Shown: positions 23,771-32,522, numbered from the stretch's first letter. The stretch is DNA of 64,000 bases from Pseudoflavonifractor sp050943825 (GCF_050943825.1 NZ_JBMNPX010000005.1:124001-188000), one strand, 5' to 3'. Translations and numbers: made by a program. Notes: generated by a model from the letters alone, not told the origin.

Positions 23771-24637
23771 ATGGACAATCAGGATCTGCGGCTGGCCGTG
23801 CTCATTGACGCGGACAACGCCCCCCGCTCCGCCCTGCGGGACATCATGGCCGAAGCGGCGGTGTACGGCACGCCCACGGTCAAGCGCATCTACGGCGACT
23901 GGACCACCCCCAACATGGCCTCCTGGAAGCCCCTGCTGCTGGAGCACGCCATTACCCCCATCCAGCAGTACAGCTACACCACCGGCAAGAACGCCACCGA
24001 CTCGGCCATGATCATCGATGCCATGGACCTGCTCTATTCCGGCCGGTGCGACGGGTTTGTGCTGGTGTCCAGTGACAGCGACTTCACCCGCCTGGCCACC
24101 CGGCTGCGGGAGGCCGGCATGAAGGTGTACGGCATGGGAGAGAAGAAGACTCCCCTGCCCTTTATCGTGGCCTGCGACAAGTTCATCTATATTGAGGTCA
24201 TCCGGGCAGCCGGAGAGAAGGCACGGCAGGAGGCTCTGGCGGCCTGCGCTCCTGAGCCGGAGCCCATCTCCGAGCCGGAGAAGGAGAATCAGGTCCAGTC
24301 GGCCAAGAAGTCGGCCAAAAAGGCCGCCAAGAAGAAGACCGCTCCCGCCCAGCCCCAGCCGCCCGAGCCGGAGGAGATCGCCGGTGTGCCCCGGGCGGTG
24401 GTGGACCTCATCGCCGACTCCCTGGAGAGCATCGCCGACGAGGACGGCTACGGCTTCATGGGCAAGCTGGGCAATCTGCTGCTGAAGAAGCAGCCCGACT
24501 TTGACCCCCGGAACTACGGCTACTCCAAGCTGACCCAGCTGGTGAAGGCGCTGGACCGGTTTGAAGTGGTCTCCCGCCAGACCAGCGCCGACGACCCCAC
24601 CAAACACGTATACCTGCGGGACAAAAAGCGCAAATAA
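23771..24637 (+). CDS. NYN-domain RNase with C-terminal LOTUS (OST-HTH) domain
   Basis: 288 aa. N-terminal NYN/PIN-like domain (1-155) with acidic site residues in LIDADNAPRSAL, TTGKNATDSAMIIDAMDLLYSG and LVSSDSDFTRLATRLRE, typical of the LabA/DUF88 family of metal-dependent RNases. A Lys/Ala/Pro-rich linker (165-205) leads to a LOTUS/OST-HTH domain (about 210-285: GFMGKLGNLLLKKQPDFDPRNYGYSKLTQLVKAL), thought to bind RNA such as G-quadruplexes. So an RNA-cleaving or RNA-surveillance function is expected; targets unknown. The ATG at 23771 has GAGGAG 10 nt upstream. Confidence 0.88.
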   Translation: MDNQDLRLAVLIDADNAPRSALRDIMAEAAVYGTPTVKRIYGDWTTPNMASWKPLLLEHAITPIQQYSYTTGKNATDSAMIIDAMDLLYSGRCDGFVLVSSDSDFTRLATRLREAGMKVYGMGEKKTPLPFIVACDKFIYIEVIRAAGEKARQEALAACAPEPEPISEPEKENQVQSAKKSAKKAAKKKTAPAQPQPPEPEEIAGVPRAVVDLIADSLESIADEDGYGFMGKLGNLLLKKQPDFDPRNYGYSKLTQLVKALDRFEVVSRQTSADDPTKHVYLRDKKRK

Positions 24638-24660
24638 TCACGGTTTGTATTTTAAATCTT

Positions 24661-24701
24661 AAAAAATGAGGAGCGCGGCAGACGCCGCGCTCCTCGTTTT
24701 T
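24661..24701. terminator. Bidirectional terminator between the NYN gene and rny
   Basis: Perfect 12-bp stem (24668-24679 / 24684-24695), flanked by A6 on the left and GT5 on the right, so it works on both strands. Confidence 0.92.
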
Positions 24702-24717
24702 CGTTTGATTGGGGGAC

Positions 24718-26274
24718 TTACTTGGCGTACTCCACAACCTTGGTCTCCCGGATCATATTCACCTTGATCTGGCCGGGGTACTCCAGCTCTTCCTCGATCT
24801 TCTTGGCGATATCCCGGGCCAGGAGCACCATCTGGTCCTCGCTGACCTTCTCGGGGGCCACCATGATGCGGACCTCGCGGCCGGCCTGGATGGCGAAGGA
24901 CTTCTCCACACCGGGGAAGGAAGAGGTGACCTCCTCCAGCTTCTCCAGGCGCTTGATATAGTTCTCCAGGTTCTCACGCCGGGCGCCGGGACGGGCAGCG
25001 GACACCGCGTCGGCCGCCTGAACCAAGCAGGCCACGATGGTGCGGGGCTCCACGTCGTTGTGGTGGGCCTCGATGGCGTGGACCACATCCTCGTTCTCCT
25101 TGTACTTCCGGGCCAGCTCCACGCCGATCTGGACGTGGGAACCCTCCACCTCGTGGTCAATGGACTTGCCCAGGTCGTGGAGCAGACCGGCCCGCTTGGC
25201 CTGGGTCACGTCGGCGCCGATCTCGGCGGCCAGCAGACCGGCCAGGTGGGAGACCTCGATGGAGTGGTTGAGCACGTTCTGGCCGTAGCTGGTGCGGTAC
25301 TTCATGCGGCCCAGCAGCTTGACCAGCTCGGGATGGAGGCCGTGGACGTTGGTCTCAAACACGGCCCGCTCACCCTCGGCCTTGATGGTGGCGTCCACCT
25401 CCCGCTTGGCCTTCTCCACCATCTCCTCAATGCGGGCGGGGTGGATGCGGCCGTCCTGGATCAGCTTCTCCAGGGCGATGCGGGCAATCTCACGGCGGAC
25501 AGGGTCAAAACAGGAGACCGTAATGGCCTCGGGGGTGTCGTCGATGATCAGATCCACGCCGGTCATGGTCTCCAGCGTGCGGATATTGCGGCCTTCGCGG
25601 CCGATGATGCGGCCCTTCATCTCATCATTGGGCAGGGGAACAACCGACACGGTGGCCTCGGCCACATGGTCGGCTGCGCAGCGCTGGATGGCAAGGGACA
25701 GGATTTCCTTGGCCTTGGTGTCGGCCTCTTCCTTGAAATGGGCCTCGATCTCCCGGATCTTCATGGCAGACTCGTGGGTGACCTCGGCCTCCAGCTGGTT
25801 GATCAGATAGGCCTTGGCCTCCTCGGCAGTAAAGCCGGAGAGCCGCTCCAGGACCTCCATCTGAGTCTTCTTGATGGTGGAGACCTCCTCACGGGCCTCT
25901 TCCAGCTCGGTGAGCTTGGTCTGGAGAAGCTCTTCCTTCTTCTCCATGTTCTCGGTCTTGCGGTCCAGGGTCTCTTCCTTCTGCTGGAGCCGGCGCTCCT
26001 GCTTCTGCAGGTCGGCCCGGCGCTCCTTCTGATCCCGTTCAAAATCGTTGCGGGCCTTGAGGATCTCCTCCTTGGCCTCAACCAGCGCCTCACGCTTCTT
26101 GCTCTCGGCGCTCTTGATGGACTCGTTAATAATACGCTTGGCCTCTTCCTCGGCGCTGGAGATCTCCTTTTCGGCGACCTGCTTGCGCCACTTGACGCCA
26201 AGCGCGAAACCTACCAGCACGCCGACCAGCAGCGCGACGATAATTCCCACAATTAACATCCAAATGGGTACCAT
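24718..26274 (-). CDS. rny: Ribonuclease Y
   Basis: 518 aa. N-terminal membrane helix (about 1-25), long coiled coil (30-200), KH domain with the GRIIGREGRNIRTLE loop, and HD domain with HDLGKSIDHE and HHNDVEP. RNase Y is the membrane-bound endoribonuclease that starts mRNA decay in many Firmicutes and acts as degradosome scaffold. The ATG at 26274 gives the usual MVPIWMLIVGI start; AGGAGGT is 13 nt upstream, rather far. A GTG five codons earlier overlaps that site and is unlikely. Own promoter at 26443-26415. Confidence 0.96.
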   Translation of the reverse strand: MVPIWMLIVGIIVALLVGVLVGFALGVKWRKQVAEKEISSAEEEAKRIINESIKSAESKKREALVEAKEEILKARNDFERDQKERRADLQKQERRLQQKEETLDRKTENMEKKEELLQTKLTELEEAREEVSTIKKTQMEVLERLSGFTAEEAKAYLINQLEAEVTHESAMKIREIEAHFKEEADTKAKEILSLAIQRCAADHVAEATVSVVPLPNDEMKGRIIGREGRNIRTLETMTGVDLIIDDTPEAITVSCFDPVRREIARIALEKLIQDGRIHPARIEEMVEKAKREVDATIKAEGERAVFETNVHGLHPELVKLLGRMKYRTSYGQNVLNHSIEVSHLAGLLAAEIGADVTQAKRAGLLHDLGKSIDHEVEGSHVQIGVELARKYKENEDVVHAIEAHHNDVEPRTIVACLVQAADAVSAARPGARRENLENYIKRLEKLEEVTSSFPGVEKSFAIQAGREVRIMVAPEKVSEDQMVLLARDIAKKIEEELEYPGQIKVNMIRETKVVEYAK

Positions 26275-26414
26275 AAGGGCTGAACACACCTCCTACTTTC
26301 TTGATTTTTATAAAGTCATTTGTTTTTTGGCATTGGCGGAGCTGGCGCTGCTTGTCCATTCCGCACAAAAATGAAAAGCGACCCCTGCTGCTTTTCAAAA
26401 ACTATACCTAGTCT

Positions 26415-26443
26415 ATTTTAGTGCCGCTGCCCATTCCTGTCAA
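26415..26443 (-). promoter_or_regulatory. rny promoter
   Basis: Minus strand TTGACA (26443-26438), 17-nt spacer, TAAAAT (26420-26415); predicted leader of about 130 nt. Confidence 0.8.
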
Positions 26444-26478
26444 GATAATTCGTACTCGATAAAAAGCCAAAACGACAC

Positions 26479-26515
26479 AAAAACACGGCAGGATGGCCTT
26501 TTCCCTCCTGCCGTG
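26479..26515 (-). terminator. Terminator of the degenerate GGDEF gene
   Basis: Minus-strand stem CACGGCAGGA / TCCTGCCGTG (26515-26506 / 26493-26484), 12-nt loop, then T5. Confidence 0.85.
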
Positions 26516-26550
26516 TAACCATGTCCTCTCTGCCTGCCCCGCTTCTCCGG

Positions 26551-27048
26551 TCAGGGCTCCTGCACCAGCCGGACCTGCGCCCGGCTGAGCAGTTCGGAGA
26601 CCGTTCCCGGTCCGGCCGCCCAGCCCACGTCCAGCCGCTCACCGGCATTTCCCGGCCCGTATGCCCGCACACTCCGGGCTGCAGCCAGCTCCGGTGTTCC
26701 CCAGCTCCTCCGGGGCAGCACCAGAACGAAGGTACGTCCGCCAATCCGGTAGAGGGCTCCGCCTGTTCCGCTGCCCATGCGCAGGGCCTTCGCCGCCCGG
26801 GAGATGGCCTCATCCCCTGCCCGGTAGCCCTGGGTACGGTTGATGTGGCCCAAGCCCCGCAGCCTGGCCAGAACAATACCGCCCGGCGCACTCCTCCTCA
26901 GAATGTTTCGGAAGGCGGCACGGTCGCCTGCGCCGGTGAGCCAGTCCGTCCCGCCTGCGGAGCGGCGGCATGCTGCCATGAGCGCAATACATGCGCCTGC
27001 CATACCCAGTCCGCAGACAATTGCCCGTTTCACCCCGACTCTGTCCAT
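26551..27048 (-). CDS. Membrane-anchored degenerate GGDEF-domain protein
   Basis: 165 aa. One N-terminal membrane helix (about 8-27) and then a GGDEF-like fold: DWLTGAGDRAAFRNIL matches the start DxLTGLxNRxxF, GLGHINRTQGYRAGDEAISRAAKAL matches the substrate-binding helix, and LYRIGGRTFVLVLPR stands where RxGGDEFxxxLP should be. The catalytic Asp-Glu pair is replaced by Arg-Thr, so cyclase activity is unlikely; GTP binding or a scaffold role remains possible. GGAGGACAGG precedes the ATG. Monocistronic, divergent from an XRE regulator gene 166 bp away. Confidence 0.7.
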   Translation of the reverse strand: MDRVGVKRAIVCGLGMAGACIALMAACRRSAGGTDWLTGAGDRAAFRNILRRSAPGGIVLARLRGLGHINRTQGYRAGDEAISRAAKALRMGSGTGGALYRIGGRTFVLVLPRRSWGTPELAAARSVRAYGPGNAGERLDVGWAAGPGTVSELLSRAQVRLVQEP

Positions 27049-27079
27049 GCCCTGTCCTCCGCTCCGCGATTTTGGCTCT

Positions 27080-27108
27080 ATTATAGTTTCATTTTGTTTC
27101 TAAGTCAA
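27080..27108 (-). promoter_or_regulatory. Promoter of the degenerate GGDEF gene
   Basis: Minus strand TTGACT (27108-27103), 17-nt spacer, TATAAT (27085-27080). Confidence 0.8.
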
Positions 27109-27157
27109 CTTTTTCTAGGTTTATTTCGTTTCTATTCGCGACATATTGTAACCTAGA

Positions 27158-27187
27158 TTGTGTCTTGTCCACGTCTGACGGTATAAT
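27158..27187 (+). promoter_or_regulatory. Promoter of the XRE gene at 27.2 kb
   Basis: TTGTGT (27158-27163), 18-nt spacer, TATAAT (27182-27187). Confidence 0.65.
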
Positions 27188-27214
27188 TTTTTTAGAGAGC
27201 CGGGAGGTGAGCAC

Positions 27215-27547
27215 ATGCTGGGCCAGCGTCTGCGTATTCTGCGGCAGTCTCGCCGCAAGACTCAGTCCGAAATTGCTGAACTGCTGAATATTTCTCGCTC
27301 AGCCTATGCACTCTACGAGGCCGGTAAACGTCAGCTCAACTATGATTCGTTGGTTATTCTGGCGGATTTCTATCACGTCAGTCTGGATTATCTCTTTGAC
27401 CGAACGGATGTGCCGGAGCTGCAGAGCTCCTTTACGCTGGAGGAGCGGCGTCTGCTCTCCCGCTACCGCGCCCTGGACAGCCGGGGTCGGGAAACGGTGC
27501 AGGCTCTGGCAGATGCGGAGTACTCCATCTCCAACCGAAAAAAGTAA
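27215..27547 (+). CDS. XRE-family helix-turn-helix regulator
   Basis: 110 aa. HTH_3 domain at residues 5-60: LRILRQSRRKTQSEIAELLNISRSAYALYEAGKRQLNYDSLVILADFYHVSLDYLF. The tail (70-110) is helical and charged. Such compact regulators resemble phage/chromosomal repressors that control themselves or a neighbour. GGGAGGTGA is 6 nt before the ATG. Its divergent neighbour is the degenerate GGDEF gene; no toxin or phage gene is near. It shares architecture (HTH plus about 45-residue tail) with the regulator at 60.2 kb. Confidence 0.88.
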   Translation: MLGQRLRILRQSRRKTQSEIAELLNISRSAYALYEAGKRQLNYDSLVILADFYHVSLDYLFDRTDVPELQSSFTLEERRLLSRYRALDSRGRETVQALADAEYSISNRKK

Positions 27548-27555
27548 CCGCCTTG

Positions 27556-27594
27556 TAAAAAAATCCCTGCCGGATATCCGGCAGGGATTTTTTT
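27556..27594. terminator. Bidirectional terminator between the XRE gene and the SLH glycosidase gene
   Basis: A perfect palindrome centred on GGATATCC with stems AAATCCCTGCCGG / CCGGCAGGGATTT, flanked by A and T runs. Confidence 0.92.
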
Positions 27595-27608
27595 CATATG
27601 TGTGGCGC

Positions 27609-30600
27609 TCAGGTCATGGTGAAGAGCATCTTGGCCACCTCGCCCCGGCGAAGCGGGTCAGAGGGCATGATCTTGTTCTCGTAGCCGCTGATGACCCCCT
27701 GGGCCACCAGGGTCTTGACATAGGTCAGGGACCAGTCGGGCACGCTGGCGGCATCGTCAAAGGTGAGCTCTGCCTGGGCGTATCCCTGGGCCTGGACACG
27801 GCCCAGAATGGTCATGGCCTCGGCACGGCTGATGGTGGCAGAGGCATTGGCGCTCAAATTACCCGCGCCGTCGCTGCTCCCCTTCAGGTACCCCAGAGCG
27901 TACATGGTCTTGACGCCGGGCAGAGCCCAGTCGGGGATCTGGTCCGCGTCCACAAAGGGCAGCTCCACGCTGCTGTACTGGTTCATGTCCACCCCCAGCC
28001 AGCGGGCCACCATGGCGAAAAACTCTCCTCTGGTGATGGTGCGGTCGGGCTGGAACTGGAGGGTGCCGTCGGCCTCGTTGGGCACGCCGGTGGTGATGCC
28101 CTGCTGATAGAGGTAGTCGGCGTAGCTGGCGGCCCAGTGGCCCTGGGTGTCGGTAAAGGCGGAGGCTGTGGTCCCGGTGGCGTTCTGGGTGGCGCTGCCC
28201 CGGCCGATGTTGCCCGAGGCGTCGGACACAGTGACGGTCACACGGTGGGTCTTGCTGTCCGCCGCCGGCAGAGTGGCGGTCAGCTTGGAGGAGGCGGCGT
28301 CCCAGGTAAAGCTCAGGGGCTCGCCGTCATAGGTCAGGGTAATCTGGCTCTTATCAAACTGCTTATCCACGTCGTCGGACACCACGGCGGTAATACCGCC
28401 GGACAGGCTGACCGACACGGTTGGACAGGTGCTGTCCTGAATGACCTCGTTGGAGGTGGTGATCTGGTCCAGATAAACCGTGCCGCCGGTGGTGCCGCCG
28501 CCGCCATAGATAAAGTTGATGGACCGGACAGAGGCGGCGTTGGCGGGCAGCTTGGCGGAGACGTACTTCCAGCCGTTGAAGTTCAGGCTGGTGAGAGCCA
28601 CCTCGCTGGTGGCGCCCTGGAGGTCGGCAATGGTGGCGGTGAGGCTGTTGCCCGAGCCGTCGCCGTAGATCCAAAGGTTCAGCCATTTCTCCCCTTCGGC
28701 GATGGTCAGGGTGGTGGTCAGGCTGGCAGTACCGGCGGTCTGGGCGTCATAGTCCACCTGGAGACTGCCGGTGCCGTAGCGCACATAGTCGGCGGAAGTC
28801 TCCTGGCTGAGCTGGACGGCCGCGGTGCCGCCCACGGAGGTGATGCCGTCCTCAAAGTCCTCCACTGTCTTCACATGGCCGGCCACGGTGACCGGGATGG
28901 TGACGGTGGTGCCGCCGGCCGAGACGGTCAGGTTGCCGCTGGCAGTCTTGTCACCGGCGGTAATCACACCGTTTGCGTCCACTGTGCCCACCGCCGGGTC
29001 CAGCGTCCAGGTGTAGCAGGTGTCCTGAGAGGTCAGCCCCAGAGTCCGGTATACCGCATTGGCCTTCAGATCCATGGTGCCGCCCGGCTCCAGATTGAGA
29101 GAGGTGATCGCCGCGCCGCTGGCCTCGCTGGAAATGGTGATCTTGTCCGGCTTCTTTACCACGGTCATGGTGGTATAGCCGCTGGCGGTACCGCTGGTGG
29201 CGGTGACCTGTGTGGTACCGCTCTCACTGCCGGCAGTAAAGAGCCCGTTGGTGTCCACCGAGCCGTCCCCGTTGCGGATGGACCAGGTGACGGGGACCGT
29301 CCCATCCATGGCGTAATAGGAGGTGTCCAGGGGGGTGGCGGTGAGCTGCACCTGGGCTCCGGAGAGCACCAGAGACTCACTGGGGGTCACATAGATGCTG
29401 CCCAGCTCACCGGTGGGCTGCAGGTCGGTGGCCAGGAAGAGGGCCACGCTGTTGGCCCGCTGGCTGCCGTCAGAGGGCTTGTTGAGCACCCCCAGCTTAT
29501 CGCCGTCGGGGGCTGTGGCGCCGATGGTGGTGGAACCGCCGCCGTCCAGGCTGATGGCATCCACGCACCCCAGCTCCACCAGGCGCATGGCCACCTGGGT
29601 CAGGCTGGCGCCCACGCTGTATCCGGGCTGTTTGCCGTCAATGGTGTAGAAGATTACGGTGCCGTCGGCCTTGACGCCAACAGCAGTGTAGGCCGTCTGT
29701 TCGGTGGGCAGGCCGCTCTCCACCTTGCCGGCGGTGACCAGCTTGTACAGTCCGCCCATGGCCTGGTCGGCCTCCTGCCAGATGGCGTCGGTGGTGGTCA
29801 CGTCGATGTCAATGAGATCTCCCACCTTGAGGCTCTTCACGTTGGACAGCCAGTAGGAGTTGGCTTTGTTGTTGATGGACAGAACCACCTTGCCCTCAGG
29901 GATGGCGATGGAGCCGGTGGACTCCAGCACCTGCTCCACCCTGTAGGTCACCCGGCTGCCGATCATCAGCTCATCACTCTGGGTCAGGGTGCCCTTGACC
30001 TCCTTGGCCGGGTCGGCCTCGCTGCCGGTCTGGGCGCTGCTGGTCAGGTCCTCGGAGCCGATGATATCCTCTTCCGCTGTGGCAGAACCGCTGTTCTCCG
30101 CCGCCTCCTGGCTCTGCTCCGACACGTCCAGGTCCACGTTGACGGTCTCACCCACATCGTCCAGCACCGGGGTCAGGATTACGTCGATACCGGGCTGGGT
30201 GTTCTGGGTGGTGGCGCCAAAGTCATCGGTAAAGAGGACCATGCCGTCGCTCAGGCGGACCTTGTTGATGCCGCCGGTGACCTGGAAGGTGGTGTTGTGG
30301 AAGGTGGCGGTCACGGTCAGGTCGGGCTTGCCGATAAAGGCGGTGCCGTCTCCCCGGAAGCCGATGGCGTAATAGCCCTGGTTGTTGGTGCCGGGCACGG
30401 AGCGGAGCACGCCGTCGGTGATGACAGTGCCCAGCGGCTCACCGGTGGCCATCACGTACAGGTCGCCGTTGATGCCGCCCACCAGCCGCTTGCCCTGGCT
30501 CTCCAGCCGCTTGGCCATGGTGGTGAGGGTCTCCCGGCTGGTGACCTTGTCGCCGTACGCCACAACGGGCGTCACGTCGCTGTTGGGGGTATAGGTGAAA

Positions 30601-30791
30601 TACCGCTCGGTGCGCAGGTCCGAGTATGTATCACTCCAGAAAATCTGGTGTGTCAGCTCAGTGCCTGCGGCCAGGCTGACCGTCCCGGTCTGTATATCAT
30701 GTCCCAGCGCCTCGGAGGCCGACGCCGCAGGGGCAAGCCCCAGCACAGCGGCCAGTATCAGGGCGGTGGTACGTCTGCGAATTGACTTCAT
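27609..30791 (-). CDS. SLH-anchored phosphodiester glycosidase family protein
   Basis: 1060 aa, secreted: signal peptide MKSIRRRTTALILAAVLGLAPAASA-type at 1-26. A phosphodiester glycosidase (NAGPA/YigM-like) domain spans about 60-455, recognised by VVGGINGDLY-like and CVDAISLDGGGSTT motifs; such enzymes remove terminal N-acetylglucosamine from phosphodiesters, for example on wall teichoic acids. Ig-like bacterial domains follow (about 470-650), then a beta-sandwich/carbohydrate-binding-like region (650-800), and three SLH modules (about 880-1060: TDTQGHWAASYADYLYQQG, FVDADQIPDWALPGV, FDDAASVPDWSLTYV) that hold it on the cell wall. Single gene with its own operator-like palindrome upstream. 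Confidence 0.85.
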   Translation of the reverse strand: MKSIRRRTTALILAAVLGLAPAASASEALGHDIQTGTVSLAAGTELTHQIFWSDTYSDLRTERYFTYTPNSDVTPVVAYGDKVTSRETLTTMAKRLESQGKRLVGGINGDLYVMATGEPLGTVITDGVLRSVPGTNNQGYYAIGFRGDGTAFIGKPDLTVTATFHNTTFQVTGGINKVRLSDGMVLFTDDFGATTQNTQPGIDVILTPVLDDVGETVNVDLDVSEQSQEAAENSGSATAEEDIIGSEDLTSSAQTGSEADPAKEVKGTLTQSDELMIGSRVTYRVEQVLESTGSIAIPEGKVVLSINNKANSYWLSNVKSLKVGDLIDIDVTTTDAIWQEADQAMGGLYKLVTAGKVESGLPTEQTAYTAVGVKADGTVIFYTIDGKQPGYSVGASLTQVAMRLVELGCVDAISLDGGGSTTIGATAPDGDKLGVLNKPSDGSQRANSVALFLATDLQPTGELGSIYVTPSESLVLSGAQVQLTATPLDTSYYAMDGTVPVTWSIRNGDGSVDTNGLFTAGSESGTTQVTATSGTASGYTTMTVVKKPDKITISSEASGAAITSLNLEPGGTMDLKANAVYRTLGLTSQDTCYTWTLDPAVGTVDANGVITAGDKTASGNLTVSAGGTTVTIPVTVAGHVKTVEDFEDGITSVGGTAAVQLSQETSADYVRYGTGSLQVDYDAQTAGTASLTTTLTIAEGEKWLNLWIYGDGSGNSLTATIADLQGATSEVALTSLNFNGWKYVSAKLPANAASVRSINFIYGGGGTTGGTVYLDQITTSNEVIQDSTCPTVSVSLSGGITAVVSDDVDKQFDKSQITLTYDGEPLSFTWDAASSKLTATLPAADSKTHRVTVTVSDASGNIGRGSATQNATGTTASAFTDTQGHWAASYADYLYQQGITTGVPNEADGTLQFQPDRTITRGEFFAMVARWLGVDMNQYSSVELPFVDADQIPDWALPGVKTMYALGYLKGSSDGAGNLSANASATISRAEAMTILGRVQAQGYAQAELTFDDAASVPDWSLTYVKTLVAQGVISGYENKIMPSDPLRRGEVAKMLFTMT

Positions 30792-30836
30792 GCTCTCCTC
30801 CTGTCATACGCGGTGGTTTGGTTGGCGTTGTATTTT

Positions 30837-30868
30837 ATTATGTTAACATAATCCTTCTCCATTGTAAA
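30837..30868 (-). promoter_or_regulatory. Promoter with 16-bp palindrome before the SLH glycosidase gene
   Basis: Minus strand TTTACA (30868-30863), 17-nt spacer, TAACAT as -10. The perfect palindrome ATTATGTTAACATAAT (30837-30852) is centred on the -10, as expected for a repressor operator. Confidence 0.5.
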
Positions 30869-30902
30869 CAGCTTATCTCCTGGTAATACCAGAATTTTTT
30901 CG

Positions 30903-32132
30903 TCAGTTCTCCGGCTTTTTCCCCTCATCCTCCGGCTTTTTCTTCCCGAATGCCGCCTTTGCCTTGGGAAGCAGCTCGGATAATGCCGACTTCTCCTGCA
31001 CCTCCAGCAGCTCGCCGATGAGCTGGTTGGAGATGAGGAAGCCCTGGGGGGTGAAATGCCAGCGGGTGTCCTGCCGGGCGGCCCAGCCCTGGTGCTCAAA
31101 CTGGGCCAGCTTCTGCTCAATGGGCTCAAAGTTCATATAGTACTGTCTGCGGTACTCCCACTCCTCAATGCCCCGGGTGGTACGCATGCGGAGCATCAGG
31201 TACTCACCGCCCCGCTCCCGCTTGGGGATGAGCTCAGACTCGTCAATGACCGTGCCGCCCTCCAGCACGCCTGAGATATAGCCGTCCAGGTCCTTGATGA
31301 AGGAGTAGCGCCGGCCGCCGAAGTCGGAATGTGCGCCGGGGCCCAGGCCCAGATAGGGCTTGCCCATCCAGTACTTCAGATTGTGCCGGGACTGGCAGCC
31401 GCACTTGGCGAAGTTGGAGATCTCGTACTGCCGGTACCCTTCCCGCTCCAGCCGGTCCACCATCCACAGGTACATGTCCGCCTGGGCGTCATCGTCGGGC
31501 AGGATCTCGCCGCGCTCCACCCGCTGCCAGAGGGGGGTACCCTCCTCCACCTTCAGCCCGTAGCAGGACAGGTGCTCCGGCTTCAGGGCCAGAATCTGCT
31601 CCACGCTCTCCTGCCAGGATGCCATGTCCTGACCGGGCAGGCCGTAAATCAGGTCCAGGGACAGATTCTTTATCTTGGCCTCCCGGGCGGCGGCCACCGC
31701 CTGGCAGGTCTGCGCAAAGGTGTGGGGCCGGTGGATGGCCCGCAGCTCCTGGTCGCAGGCGGTCTGAGCGCCCAGAGAGAGCCGGTTCACTCCGGCACGG
31801 CGCAGCCGCCGGAGCATCTTCACGTCCACGCTGTCCGGGTTGGCCTCCATGGTCACCTCGGCCTCACGGCTCACGTCAAACCGCTTCTTCACCGCCCGCA
31901 CCAGCTCGGCGATCCGCTTCTCTCCATAAAAGCTGGGGGTGCCGCCGCCGAAGTAGATGGTGTCCACCTGATATCCCTTGGCAAAGGGCGCCGTCTCCTT
32001 GATGTAGGCCAGCAGGGCCTTCTGATAGTCGTCCATCCTGTCCTCCCGTCCCGCCAGGGAGTAGAAGTCGCAGTAGTCGCACTTGCTGCGGCAGAAGGGG
32101 ATATGGATGTAAATACCCAGCTTTTCCGTCAT
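30903..32132 (-). CDS. hemW: Heme chaperone HemW / radical SAM protein
   Basis: 409 aa. N-terminal IYIHIPFCRSKCDYCDFYS holds the CxxxCxxC cysteines plus the adjacent Cys typical of HemN/HemW radical SAM enzymes; YFGGGTPSFY, EANPDSVD and SLGAQTACD follow, and a HemW C-terminal domain ends the protein. HemW binds heme and delivers it to respiratory proteins; older annotations call it oxygen-independent coproporphyrinogen III oxidase. The ATG at 32132 has GAGGTG 9 nt upstream, better than the ATG five codons earlier. Lys/Glu-rich C-terminal tail is unusual but unremarkable. Confidence 0.9.
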   Translation of the reverse strand: MTEKLGIYIHIPFCRSKCDYCDFYSLAGREDRMDDYQKALLAYIKETAPFAKGYQVDTIYFGGGTPSFYGEKRIAELVRAVKKRFDVSREAEVTMEANPDSVDVKMLRRLRRAGVNRLSLGAQTACDQELRAIHRPHTFAQTCQAVAAAREAKIKNLSLDLIYGLPGQDMASWQESVEQILALKPEHLSCYGLKVEEGTPLWQRVERGEILPDDDAQADMYLWMVDRLEREGYRQYEISNFAKCGCQSRHNLKYWMGKPYLGLGPGAHSDFGGRRYSFIKDLDGYISGVLEGGTVIDESELIPKRERGGEYLMLRMRTTRGIEEWEYRRQYYMNFEPIEQKLAQFEHQGWAARQDTRWHFTPQGFLISNQLIGELLEVQEKSALSELLPKAKAAFGKKKPEDEGKKPEN

Positions 32133-32168
32133 AGAGGGGCACCTCATTCCTTGGTTTCTAAAGTAGGT

Positions 32169-32197
32169 ATTATACCCCCTCCGCCCCCCTCACTCAA
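32169..32197 (-). promoter_or_regulatory. hemW promoter
   Basis: Minus strand TTGAGT (32197-32192), 17-nt spacer, TATAAT (32174-32169). Confidence 0.75.
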
Positions 32198-32245
32198 GGC
32201 TGGAAATGTGAATTTTCCGGGCTGCGGAATTTTTTCCAGCTGCTC

Positions 32246-32273
32246 TTGACTTCCATGTAAAGTGTGCTATACT
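32246..32273 (+). promoter_or_regulatory. Promoter of the XRE-membrane protein operon
   Basis: TTGACT (32246-32251), 16-nt spacer, TATACT (32268-32273). Confidence 0.75.
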
Positions 32274-32279
32274 TTCCTT

Positions 32280-32295
32280 GTAAAGCAAGCTTTAC
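32280..32295. promoter_or_regulatory. Palindromic operator candidate GTAAAGC-AA-GCTTTAC
   Basis: A perfect 7-2-7 inverted repeat at the predicted transcription start. A related half site GTAAAG occurs at 32257-32262 between -35 and -10. Autorepression by the XRE protein encoded immediately downstream is the obvious reading. Confidence 0.55.
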
Positions 32296-32318
32296 TTTTG
32301 CGACGAGGACGTGATACC

Positions 32319-32522
32319 TTGAAGAACCGCATCGCCCAGCTGAGGAAGGAAGGCCGCATCACCCAGGAGGAACTGGCCGAGGCCGTGGGGGTCACCCGGC
32401 AGACCATCATCTCCCTGGAGAACGGGCGGTACAACGCCTCCCTGCTGCTGGCCCACAAGCTGGCCCAGTATTTCCACCTGACCATTGAAGAGCTGTTCGT
32501 GTTTGAGGAGGATGAGACATGA
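32319..32522 (+). CDS. Small XRE-family regulator (YozG-like)
   Basis: 67 aa, almost entirely helix-turn-helix: NRIAQLRKEGRITQEELAEAVGVTRQTIISLENGRYNASLLLAHKLAQYFHLTIEELF. The start is a TTG at 32319; no ATG or GTG in frame lies between it and the promoter. This family of very small regulators usually heads operons of membrane proteins, and the same is seen here: the stop codon overlaps the ATG of the next gene (ATGA). It likely binds the palindrome at 32280-32295. Confidence 0.88.
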   Translation: MKNRIAQLRKEGRITQEELAEAVGVTRQTIISLENGRYNASLLLAHKLAQYFHLTIEELFVFEEDET

